Shown here one piece after another: positions 31,025 to 36,966 of a stretch of 36,966 bases of DNA; position 1 is the stretch's first letter; every line of letters begins with the position of its first letter. Source of the DNA: Bacillota bacterium (lineage in GTDB: Bacteria > Bacillota > Sulfobacillia > JAJZIM01). Made by a program: the position numbers and the translations under genes. The DNA is taken from positions 1 to 36,966 of the forward strand of contig JAJZIM010000029.1 in NCBI GenBank assembly GCA_021810565.1, read 5' to 3'. The notes under the pieces were generated by a model, which did not search any database, was not told the origin of the DNA, and was given only the letters and a program-made list of their open reading frames with translations.

Positions 31025-33736
31025 TCATCCCTCGGCGGCGATCCGCCCGTCTTCGGGCACCCGGATTAGGCTGGCCTTTTGGCCGGCGTAGGGCGTGTCG
31101 TCGCAGGTGGCCAGCAGGATCTGGAGCCGCTGGGCCGCCTCCTGGAGGATCAGGTTGAGCCGCTGCATGCGCAGCGGGTCCGCGTTCACCAGGGGATCGT
31201 CCAGCACCACCAGTTGAGGCTCATCGCCGCTCAGGAGCCAGCCCAGGCTCAGGCGCAACAGCACCACCAACTGCTCGTGGGTGCCCCAGCTCAGGCTGTC
31301 CACGGGCAGCTGGGCGTCGTAGCGCGGGCTGTGGAGGGCTTGGGGCAAGAGCTCCCCGCTCAGCTCGGCGCGGTCGTAGGAGCCGCCGGTGAGGGTGGCG
31401 ATCCAGGGGTTCAGCAACTCACCCACGGGGGCGGTGAGGGCGGCGGAGCGTTCCTGCCGGTGGGCCTCGACCAGCTCCCGCAAGACCCGGGCGCCCTCGG
31501 CCCGCCGCTGCAGGTCCAAGCGGCGTTGCCGGCGCTGCTCCAGCCGCTGCTCCACCTCCGGCAATCGGGTGTAGAAGCCCTCGGTTAGGCCGGTCTCCAG
31601 GCGGGCCTGCCGATCCACGCGTTGCCGCTCCAATTCGGACACGTCCTGTTCCAGGCTGCGGACGGCCTCGACGGCCTGACGGTGCAGCAGGCGCGGCGCC
31701 TCCACCGCTTCCCGGTAGGCGGCCCGGCGCGCGGCGTGTTCCTGCTCCGCCTGGGCCAGCGCGTCCCGCGCGGCTTGCGCCTGCCGCTCCAGCTGGTCCA
31801 GATCGCCGTAGGGGGCCAGGTCGGCGGCGTTCTCGCCCGCGGCGCTACGGATCTGGGAGCGCAGCTCGATGATCGTGGCTTGGCCGCGCTGCCGGTGCTG
31901 CTCCAGTTGCTCGGCCGCGGCCCGGGCCGCCTGCTCCCATTCCTGGGCCTGGGCGATGTCCCGGATCAGGCGGTCCTTGCGCCGCTGCCAGTCGGCCTGC
32001 TCCTGCTGCACTCGGGGCAGATCCCAGGCCAGTTGCTCGGGCGGGCCGTCCGCCAGCCGCTGCTGCGTGGCGGCGCGCTGGGCGCGGATTTCGGCCAGCC
32101 GGCGGGTGACCTGGGGCTCCCGTTCCTGCGCCTCCCGCAGCTCCCGGGACCGTTCGGACTGCTGGCGCTCCCGCTCCAGGCGTTCCTGGCGCCGGTCGGA
32201 CAGCTCCTGGACATCCCGGGCGGCGAAGCGGTCGAGAAACTCCCGGGCGGCATCCGTGAGCCGGCGCACCTTCTCGTCCAACTCGGCCAGGGATTCGCCG
32301 CCGCCCCGCACCGCCACGCGGCCGAACCCCGGCAGCCGGAAGGTGGTCGGACGGGACACCAGGAACTCCGGGTGGTCGACGCCTGGGACGCGCTCCGTCT
32401 CGGGTTCGGACCGGACCATCGCCTGCGGATCATCCGGTTCGAAGCTGACGCGGATGGCTGCCACCCGGCGCTGCGCCTGGGCGTCGTCCAACTCGCGCTG
32501 CAACTTGGTGAACTCGCCCCACTCCCGGTCCGAGGGCGCCAGCAACTCGGCCAGGGCCTTTCCCTGAGCCTCGATCTCTCGGGTCAGGTGCGCCTGCCGC
32601 CGCTCCTCCTGCTCCAAGTTCGTCTCTTCGCGCTGCTGGGTCAAGAGCCGCTCCAAAGCGGTGAGCCGGGCGATTTGCCCCTCCACCTGCTGGAGCTCGG
32701 GCTCCAGTTCCTCCTTCCACTGGCGCCGGTGGCGCTCCTCCTCGCTCTTCTTGCGCCCCCGCTGTTCCTCCAGGTCCTCGGTCTCGCGCTGCGCGTCCGC
32801 GCGTTTTTCCGCTTTCTCCTGGATCTGCGCCGAGCGGTGGCGCACCCGGTCCAGCACTCCGGAGCTTTTCGCCGCCTCCCCCCGGAGGCCTTCCAACCGC
32901 TGGTCCAGCGCCGCAAACTCCTGCTCCCCCTGGGCGGCCGCCTCCGCTTGGGCCGCCAGTTGGGGCAGTTGGGCGCGGTGTCGCTCCAACTCCGCGGCCT
33001 TGTCCCGGTGCCGGGCTGCCAGATCCTCCAACTCGGTGCGCAACTGGTCCACGGCGGCGGCTTGGTCCCGCAGTTGCTGCAGCTCCTGCTCCAAGGTGGT
33101 GATCTCGGCCCCGGCGGTAGCCAACTCGCTCCCCGTCCTGATCCGCCCCGTGGGGGTGTAATACTCGGCGAAGGACCGCTCCAGGGCCTCGGCCAAGCGC
33201 CGCTCGGCGGGGGACTCGCTGACGGTGGCGACCAGGCCGGACAACCCCTGACGCACCGCCTCGTCCCAAGTCTCCGCGGGGAGCGGCTCGTCCCGCTGCA
33301 GGTACCACAAGGCCTGGGCCAGGCCCCGATGCTCCGGACGCAGCACGCGGGTGGAGCGCTGCCCGCCCAGCACGGCCCGCAGCCGCTCGTCCGCCTGGTC
33401 GCCCTCGTGTTCCAGCTCCCACCCGCCGTCGCGCGCGACCCACAGGCGGCTTTGGGGATGCTCCAGGAACTGCTTGGCCACCTTGTAGCGGCGGCCGCCG
33501 GTGGAGAAGACCAATTCGGCGGCGGGCGCCAGGCTGGTGCCCACCGGTTGCAGGGCGGCCAGTTCCCGGCGCCGTCCCGTGTGGCTGTCGAAGAGCAGGC
33601 AGGCCAGGGCCTCGAAGAGGGTGGACTTGCCGGCCTCGTTGTTGCCCAAGAGCAGGTTCAGGCCGGGGCCGAAGCGGAAGCAGTGGGGATCCCGGTAGCC
33701 GCGCCAGTGGCCCAGGGTGAGCTGCTCGATGATCAC
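31025..33736 (-). CDS. sbcC: SbcC/Rad50-like ATPase without a zinc hook
   Basis: A 903-residue SMC-like ATPase partnered with the SbcD-like nuclease. Head motifs are Walker [10 protein letters not shown] (31-39), signature [18 protein letters not shown] (about 812) and Walker [15 protein letters not shown] (about 838). Two coiled coils (about 175-415 and 490-770) flank residues 420-490. That apex has no CxxC hook; it reads instead as a beta-rich domain ([36 protein letters not shown]). The only cysteines in the protein are in the head parts. GTG 33736 overlaps the sbcD stop as GTGA and has GAGGAGGTGG; the frame is open upstream inside sbcD but not coding. It probably acts on DNA ends, but lacks the usual zinc dimer joint. 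Confidence 0.85.
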   Translation of the reverse strand: MIIEQLTLGHWRGYRDPHCFRFGPGLNLLLGNNEAGKSTLFEALACLLFDSHTGRRRELAALQPVGTSLAPAAELVFSTGGRRYKVAKQFLEHPQSRLWVARDGGWELEHEGDQADERLRAVLGGQRSTRVLRPEHRGLAQALWYLQRDEPLPAETWDEAVRQGLSGLVATVSESPAERRLAEALERSFAEYYTPTGRIRTGSELATAGAEITTLEQELQQLRDQAAAVDQLRTELEDLAARHRDKAAELERHRAQLPQLAAQAEAAAQGEQEFAALDQRLEGLRGEAAKSSGVLDRVRHRSAQIQEKAEKRADAQRETEDLEEQRGRKKSEEERHRRQWKEELEPELQQVEGQIARLTALERLLTQQREETNLEQEERRQAHLTREIEAQGKALAELLAPSDREWGEFTKLQRELDDAQAQRRVAAIRVSFEPDDPQAMVRSEPETERVPGVDHPEFLVSRPTTFRLPGFGRVAVRGGGESLAELDEKVRRLTDAAREFLDRFAARDVQELSDRRQERLERERQQSERSRELREAQEREPQVTRRLAEIRAQRAATQQRLADGPPEQLAWDLPRVQQEQADWQRRKDRLIRDIAQAQEWEQAARAAAEQLEQHRQRGQATIIELRSQIRSAAGENAADLAPYGDLDQLERQAQAARDALAQAEQEHAARRAAYREAVEAPRLLHRQAVEAVRSLEQDVSELERQRVDRQARLETGLTEGFYTRLPEVEQRLEQRRQRRLDLQRRAEGARVLRELVEAHRQERSAALTAPVGELLNPWIATLTGGSYDRAELSGELLPQALHSPRYDAQLPVDSLSWGTHEQLVVLLRLSLGWLLSGDEPQLVVLDDPLVNADPLRMQRLNLILQEAAQRLQILLATCDDTPYAGQKASLIRVPEDGRIAAEG

Positions 33737-34857
33737 CGGGCCACCTCCTCGGCCAACCGGGACAGGAGCCGCCGGGCGGCCTCCAGCACCGCGGGATCCC
33801 GGTCCCGCACGGCGGCGGCGGGGCCGGACGGGGCTTGCCCTGCGGCGAGGGCGGCCAGGTCTTCCGCCGCCTGGCGGAAAATCCCCTCGGGGAGTTCCTC
33901 CGACCGGAGACGCCGCGGCGGCGCCTCCGCCTCCCAGCGCAGCAGCAGCGCCTCTGCGGCCCAGCGGGTTCGCAGCCCCTCCAGGTGTTCCAGAGCCTCC
34001 GGCGGGGCGGTCGCGGCCACGCGGCAGCTGACCCTGGCCAGGAGGCGGGCCGGATCCCCCGCCGCCGCGAGCTGCTCCGCCAGGCGCTGCACGTCGGAGG
34101 GATCTTCCACCCGGCACTCCAAGGCCTCCCAGCGCAGTTGTCCCACGGCCTCCCGGCGGACCTGGGGCATCGATCCCGCGCCGGTGAGCTCCACCACCGC
34201 CACGTTGCCGGCGTCGCGCTCGTCGAAGGCCGTCTGCTCGGGGGTGCCGCAGTACACCGTCCGACCGAAGACGCGGTAGCTATGCCAGTCGCCCAGGGCC
34301 AGGTAGTCCAGGCCCGCAGTCTCGGCCCGGTCCCGGGCGATGGGGAAGTTCTCCGCCTGGGGCAGCACCCGCAGGGAACCGTGGGCCAGGCCGAGGCGGA
34401 GGCGCGCGTCGCCCGCCTCCCGGGCCGGTATCCAGTCGGTGGGATCCGCGCGGTTTTGTTTTTGCCGCAGGGGACAGGGATAGAGGACGGAGCCGCCGGG
34501 CAGCTCCAATGGCTCCGGACGCTCCAGCAGGTGGACGTGCCCCTCCACCCTTCGCCAGCTGCGCCGGTCCCAAACGCCGCCGGGAACCAGCGGGTCGTGG
34601 TTTCCCGGCAGCACGTAGACCTGGATGGGCGCGAAGCGGTTCAAGACCTCCACCGTGCGCTCCACGTCCGCCTCGTCCACGTCGTGATCCTCGAAGGTGT
34701 CCCCCGCCAGGAGGACAAAATCCGCCCGCTCCCGGCGGGCCACCTCCGCGATGCGCCGGGCGGTGTCGAAGCGCGCCTGGCGCACCTGTCGGGCGCGATC
34801 TTGGGCCTGGACGGCCCGCAAGCCCATCTGCCAGTCTCCCGTGTGGACGAAGCGCAT
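33733..34857 (-). CDS. sbcD: SbcD/Mre11-like metallophosphoesterase
   Basis: A 374-residue nuclease-type phosphoesterase. Motifs are I RFVHTGDWQMG, II LLAGDTFEDHDVDE, III VLPGNHDP, IV GLAHGS and V LALGDWHSYR. Motif I normally ends DxH; here it is D8-W9-Q10, so one usual metal-ligand histidine is glutamine, a variant I also recall from some bacterial SbcD-like proteins. The C-terminal 150 residues form the capping and partner-binding part. I use ATG 34857 with GGGGAGG upstream; the frame extends 20 codons to ATG 34917 without a ribosome site. Exonuclease activity should be considered likely but altered. Confidence 0.88.
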   Translation of the reverse strand: MRFVHTGDWQMGLRAVQAQDRARQVRQARFDTARRIAEVARRERADFVLLAGDTFEDHDVDEADVERTVEVLNRFAPIQVYVLPGNHDPLVPGGVWDRRSWRRVEGHVHLLERPEPLELPGGSVLYPCPLRQKQNRADPTDWIPAREAGDARLRLGLAHGSLRVLPQAENFPIARDRAETAGLDYLALGDWHSYRVFGRTVYCGTPEQTAFDERDAGNVAVVELTGAGSMPQVRREAVGQLRWEALECRVEDPSDVQRLAEQLAAAGDPARLLARVSCRVAATAPPEALEHLEGLRTRWAAEALLLRWEAEAPPRRLRSEELPEGIFRQAAEDLAALAAGQAPSGPAAAVRDRDPAVLEAARRLLSRLAEEVAR

Positions 34858-34961
34858 CGGCGCCGCCTCCCCTCGGCTTGCCGGTAGGACAAGCATTTGG
34901 AGGCTTAGATTCTCCATGGACCCAGGGTTATCCTTCCGGGCAGGGGCGGCGAGGGCGCCTC

Positions 34962-34993
34962 AAAAAAAGAGGCGGGCAGGCGCTCAGCCCGCC
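34962..34993 (-). terminator. Strong rho-independent terminator after the ferredoxin gene
   Basis: On the minus strand GGCGGGC (34993-34987) pairs with GCCCGCC (34977-34971), with a 9-base loop holding the TGA stop of the ferredoxin gene. TC and then seven T follow (34968-34962). It isolates the ferredoxin gene from the sbcDC genes downstream, which must have another promoter that I could not pick out. Confidence 0.8.
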
Positions 34994-35370
34994 CGCCCCG
35001 CCTGCCGCTCCTCGCGCTCGCGTTGGTGGCGTTCCCGCACCGCGGCCATGTGAGCGCGCAGGGCCTCGGGGGTGGGCCAGGCCAGGCGCTGGACCGGCTC
35101 ACCCCGGCGCAGGTGCTGCTCCACGATCTCTTCCACCTCCCGGGGGGTCACGCCGGAGTACCAGGTGCCCTCCGGGTAGACCAGGACGTTGCCCGGGCGG
35201 TCGCAAAGGCCCAGGCAGCCGCAGGTGGTGAGCTTGACCTCGGGCAGTTTGGCCTTTTGGATGGCCGCTTTCAGTTGCTCGAAGAGGTCTTGGGAACCCT
35301 GCGTGGCGCAGCACTCGCCCTCCTCCTTGCGACGGGTGCACACGAAAACGTGGTGGCGAAAGGCATCCAA
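34984..35370 (-). CDS. Thioredoxin-like [2Fe-2S] ferredoxin domain protein
   Basis: A 128-residue protein with the thioredoxin-like ferredoxin pattern: HVFVCTRRKEEGECC at the N-terminus and TTCGCLGLCDRPGNVLVYPEG in the middle, where the cysteines at about C11, C20/21, C50/52 and C56 hold the cluster. GTWYSGVTPREVEEIVEQHL follows, as in the family. The final 30 residues are a basic, charged tail. ATG 35379 is only one base after GGAGG, too close for initiation; TTG 35370 has a 10-base gap, so I prefer it. Such proteins are electron carriers, sometimes subunits of hydrogenases or formate dehydrogenases; here it stands alone with its own promoter and terminator. Confidence 0.85.
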   Translation of the reverse strand: MDAFRHHVFVCTRRKEEGECCATQGSQDLFEQLKAAIQKAKLPEVKLTTCGCLGLCDRPGNVLVYPEGTWYSGVTPREVEEIVEQHLRRGEPVQRLAWPTPEALRAHMAAVRERHQREREERQAGRAG

Positions 35371-35402
35371 AATCGGCATACCTCCTTGCGGAATTTGGGG
35401 AG

Positions 35403-35431
35403 ATTATAGCGCGGGGGAGGAGGAAGGGCAA
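35403..35431 (-). promoter_or_regulatory. Sigma-A promoter of the ferredoxin gene
   Basis: On the minus strand TTGCCC (35431-35426), a 17-base spacer and a perfect TATAAT (35408-35403). The hexamers and spacing are identical to those of the promoter at 18197-18225. It predicts a leader of about 25 bases. Confidence 0.75.
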
Positions 35432-35587
35432 GGCCGGGAGCAGGAGCGCTCGCGAAGGCCCTTGGGCACGCGCCTTGCATTGAAGACCACCGAAGACCCC
35501 TCGGGAGGCGATCCGCTCCTCCCGGCGCAGCCCACCCCCCGGCGCTGACCGTAGGCAACTGAGTTTTGGCAATTCACGCTCGATTGC

Positions 35588-35617
35588 TTGCCGGGCGGGC
35601 GGGGTGGCGGGTATAGT
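35588..35617 (+). promoter_or_regulatory. Putative promoter of cooS
   Basis: TTGCCG (35588-35593), an 18-base spacer and TATAGT (35612-35617). It is the best candidate in the 350-base space before cooS. An inverted repeat GCAAT/ATTGC lies just upstream (35567-35571 and 35583-35587), which could hold another regulator. The start site would be near 35624. Confidence 0.5.
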
Positions 35618-35648
35618 GAGGGCGGACGCCTGGTTGCTGACCGAGAGA

Positions 35649-35666
35649 TTGAGAAAGAATTCACAA
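35649..35666 (+). promoter_or_regulatory. Rex-type operator, upstream copy
   Basis: TTGAGAA-AGAA-TTCACAA matches the Rex consensus TTGTGAA-WWWW-TTCACAA with a single arm mismatch and a G in the spacer. Rex is the NADH/NAD+-sensing repressor of anaerobic metabolism in Firmicutes. The site begins about 25 bases after the predicted cooS start site. Confidence 0.65.
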
Positions 35667-35753
35667 GCCCTGAGGGATCCAGCCGATTCGATGCCTGGCG
35701 AAAGGAGGAGGTTGCCGCCAGAAGCACAGACCCCGCGTTCCTTTACCCTTCGC

Positions 35754-35771
35754 TTGCGAACAATTTCACAA
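35754..35771 (+). promoter_or_regulatory. Rex-type operator, downstream copy at the ribosome site
   Basis: TTGCGAA-CAAT-TTCACAA also departs from the Rex consensus at only the fourth base of the left arm. Its last base is the first of AGGAGGT, the cooS ribosome site. The distance to the upstream copy is 105 bp, ten helical turns, as expected for binding on the same DNA face. Confidence 0.7.
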
Positions 35772-35784
35772 GGAGGTAAGGAAA

Positions 35785-36966
35785 GTGGAGCTGCGCAGCA
35801 TCGACCCCGCAGTGCAGGAGATGCTGGAACTGGCGGACCGGCTGGGAATCGAGACGGTATTCCAACGCTCGGAGCGGATCAAGGCCTGCCCCATCGGGCA
35901 GGACGGCGCCTGCTGCAGCATGTGCGCCATGGGGCCGTGCCGGCTGGTGGGCAAGACCGAGACGGGAGTATGCGGTGCCAACCGGGCGACGGTGGCGGCG
36001 CGCAACGTGGCGCGGATGGTGGCGGCGGGGGCGGCGGCCCACTCCGACCACGGTCGGGACCTGGCCATCACCCTGCGGGAGGTGGCCTTGGGGAAGGCCT
36101 CGGGATATCGGATCCGCGACGAGCGCAAGCTGCGCATGGTGGCGGGTCTTTTCGGCGTGAGCACCGACGACCGGCAGCTTTCCGAGATCGCCCTGGAGGT
36201 GGCGGAAAAGGCCCTGGCCGAGTACGGCCGCCAGGAGGGGGAACTGACCAACCTGGCCCGGGCGCCCCGCAAGCGATTGGAGATCTGGCGCAAGCACAAC
36301 CTCGCGCCTCGGGGCATCGACCGGGAGGTCGCGGAGACCCTGCACCGCACCACCGTGGGTACCGACCAGGACGCGGAGCACCTTTTGGACCAGGCCCTCC
36401 GGGTCGCCCTGGCCAGCGGCTGGGGGGGCAGCATGTTGGCCACGGAGCTGTCGGACATCCTGTTCGGCACGCCCAAGCCGGTGGCCTCACGGGCCAACCT
36501 GGGGGTGCTGGCCGAGGATCAGGTGAACATCATCGTGCACGGGCACGAGCCGACCCTGTCGGCGATGCTGGTGGATGTGGTGTCCGATCCGGAACTCTTG
36601 GCCTACGCCCGGAGCAAGGGGGCAAAAGGCATCAGCCTGGCGGGGGTGTGCTGCACCGCCAACGAGATCCTGTCCCGCCAGGGGGTTCCCTCGGCGGGTA
36701 ACTTCCTGCACCAGGAGCTGGCCATGCTCACGGGGGCGACGGAGCTGATGGTGGTGGACGTGCAGTGCATCTTCCAGTCCTTGGCGGAGCTTTCCAAGAA
36801 GGGGCACACCCGCTTCGTGACCACCTCGCCCAAGGCCAAGGTGGAGGGGGCGGAGCACTTCCCCTTCGACGAGGAGCACGCGCCGGAGCTGGCCAGGAAG
36901 CTGGTGCGCATGGCCATCGACAACTACCCGAACCGGCGGGAGACCTTCATCCCGCACCACACGGGG
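35785..36966 (+). CDS. cooS: Anaerobic Ni-Fe-S carbon monoxide dehydrogenase catalytic subunit, 5' part (cut by right edge)
   Basis: The first 394 residues of a protein usually about 620-670 long, open to the window edge. It interconverts CO and CO2 at the Ni-Fe-S C-cluster, passing electrons to ferredoxin. C35, C43, C44, C47, C52 and C63 (CPIGQDGACCSMCAMGPCR, GVCGAN) are placed as the D- and B-cluster ligands of CooS. HGHEPTLS, SLAGVCCTANEIL and DVQCIFQSL are C-cluster and active-site landmarks. GTG 35785 has AGGAGGT 8 bases before it. Whether acetyl-CoA synthase or a hydrogenase follows cannot be seen, so it could be the energy-conserving or the acetogenic type. Rex-like operators suggest redox control. 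Confidence 0.95.
   Translation, partial: MELRSIDPAVQEMLELADRLGIETVFQRSERIKACPIGQDGACCSMCAMGPCRLVGKTETGVCGANRATVAARNVARMVAAGAAAHSDHGRDLAITLREVALGKASGYRIRDERKLRMVAGLFGVSTDDRQLSEIALEVAEKALAEYGRQEGELTNLARAPRKRLEIWRKHNLAPRGIDREVAETLHRTTVGTDQDAEHLLDQALRVALASGWGGSMLATELSDILFGTPKPVASRANLGVLAEDQVNIIVHGHEPTLSAMLVDVVSDPELLAYARSKGAKGISLAGVCCTANEILSRQGVPSAGNFLHQELAMLTGATELMVVDVQCIFQSLAELSKKGHTRFVTTSPKAKVEGAEHFPFDEEHAPELARKLVRMAIDNYPNRRETFIPHHTG

Larger units (their letters stand above)
35618..35784 (+). other. Long 5' leader of cooS, no gene
   Basis: About 160 bases between the predicted start site and the cooS start codon contain no credible coding region. I tried to match it to known riboswitch classes by eye and found none. 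It holds the two Rex-like sites listed separately and a purine-rich stretch GAAAGGAGGAGG near 35699-35710 that resembles a ribosome site without an ORF of interest. Possible GGCGG/CCGCC pairing (35621-35625 with 35715-35719) is weak evidence of structure. Confidence 0.4.

Noticed and set aside
31622-34279. An 885-codon plus-strand open frame antisense to sbcC and sbcD
   Set aside because: The opposite strand carries full SbcC and SbcD motifs. The plus-strand product is a Leu/Gln-rich low-complexity sequence without a ribosome site.
35618-35784. A known riboswitch in the cooS leader
   Set aside because: Its length suggested one, but I could not match the conserved cores of the cobalamin, SAM, TPP, cyclic-di-GMP, Moco or guanidine classes by eye.
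1-36966. tRNA genes, rRNA, insertion sequences or CRISPR repeats
   Set aside because: No cloverleaf-like segments, transposase motifs, terminal inverted repeats or regularly spaced repeats were found in either strand.

Overview
The window is one very GC-rich bacterial chromosome segment with tightly packed genes, four-base start/stop overlaps, strong GGAGG-type ribosome sites and frequent TTG starts. Sporulation genes (spoVAC-spoVAD-spoVAEb, an alpha/beta-type small acid-soluble spore protein, ytfJ, a DUF2953 gene) together with pyruvate:ferredoxin oxidoreductase, a 2-hydroxyacyl-CoA dehydratase-type activase and an anaerobic Ni-Fe-S carbon monoxide dehydrogenase point to an anaerobic, spore-forming, high-GC Bacillota (Firmicutes). 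I cannot name the genus. There are no rRNA or tRNA genes, transposases or CRISPR arrays.

Layout. (1) 1-5016, plus strand: the 3' end of porA, porB, a DUF2889 gene, a DUF1786 actin-fold gene, dapB, a VIT1/CCC1 metal carrier and a CC/Se-motif protein, closed by a hairpin at 5048-5074. (2) 5017-7970: a gene-poor scar holding what looks like an internally deleted alpha/beta-hydrolase gene, then a minus-strand ABC exporter whose permease is fused to an HlyD/EmrA-type adaptor. (3) 8016-10323: an apparently frameshifted NfeD-like stretch, dodecin, and the spoVAC-D-Eb cluster. (4) 10396-11430: a stand-alone dehydratase activase with its own promoter. (5) 11468-15129, minus: an MMPL exporter followed by its HlyD-type adaptor. 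(6) 15263-18121: convergent lysA and murE. (7) 18197-22098: a run conserved in spore formers: M50 protease, trpS, scpA, scpB, DUF2953, ytfJ. (8) 22190-24366: SNF2 helicase, a small coiled-coil ORF and a long SASP. (9) 24407-30561: panC, rluB, a BusR-like regulator (GntR-type helix-turn-helix plus RCK_C), an isochorismatase-family hydrolase, a class V aminotransferase, a zinc-ribbon DUF2197 protein, and an SLC13-type permease with RCK_C domains. (10) 30600-35431, minus: a thioredoxin-like ferredoxin with its own promoter and terminator, then sbcD-sbcC-like genes and a carboxymuconolactone decarboxylase-family protein. (11) 35588 to the right edge: cooS, cut by the window end.

The most interesting signals are two near-perfect Rex-type operators in the cooS leader, exactly 105 bp (ten helical turns) apart; the permease-adaptor fusion; a hookless SbcC-like ATPase with a beta-rich insert at the coiled-coil apex, paired with an SbcD whose motif I histidine is glutamine; a MurE without the DNPR substrate motif; and a likely cyclic-di-AMP-type regulator near a transporter that also carries RCK_C domains. 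Two gene relics (5154-5298 and 8016-8292) suggest recent decay around the ABC exporter.
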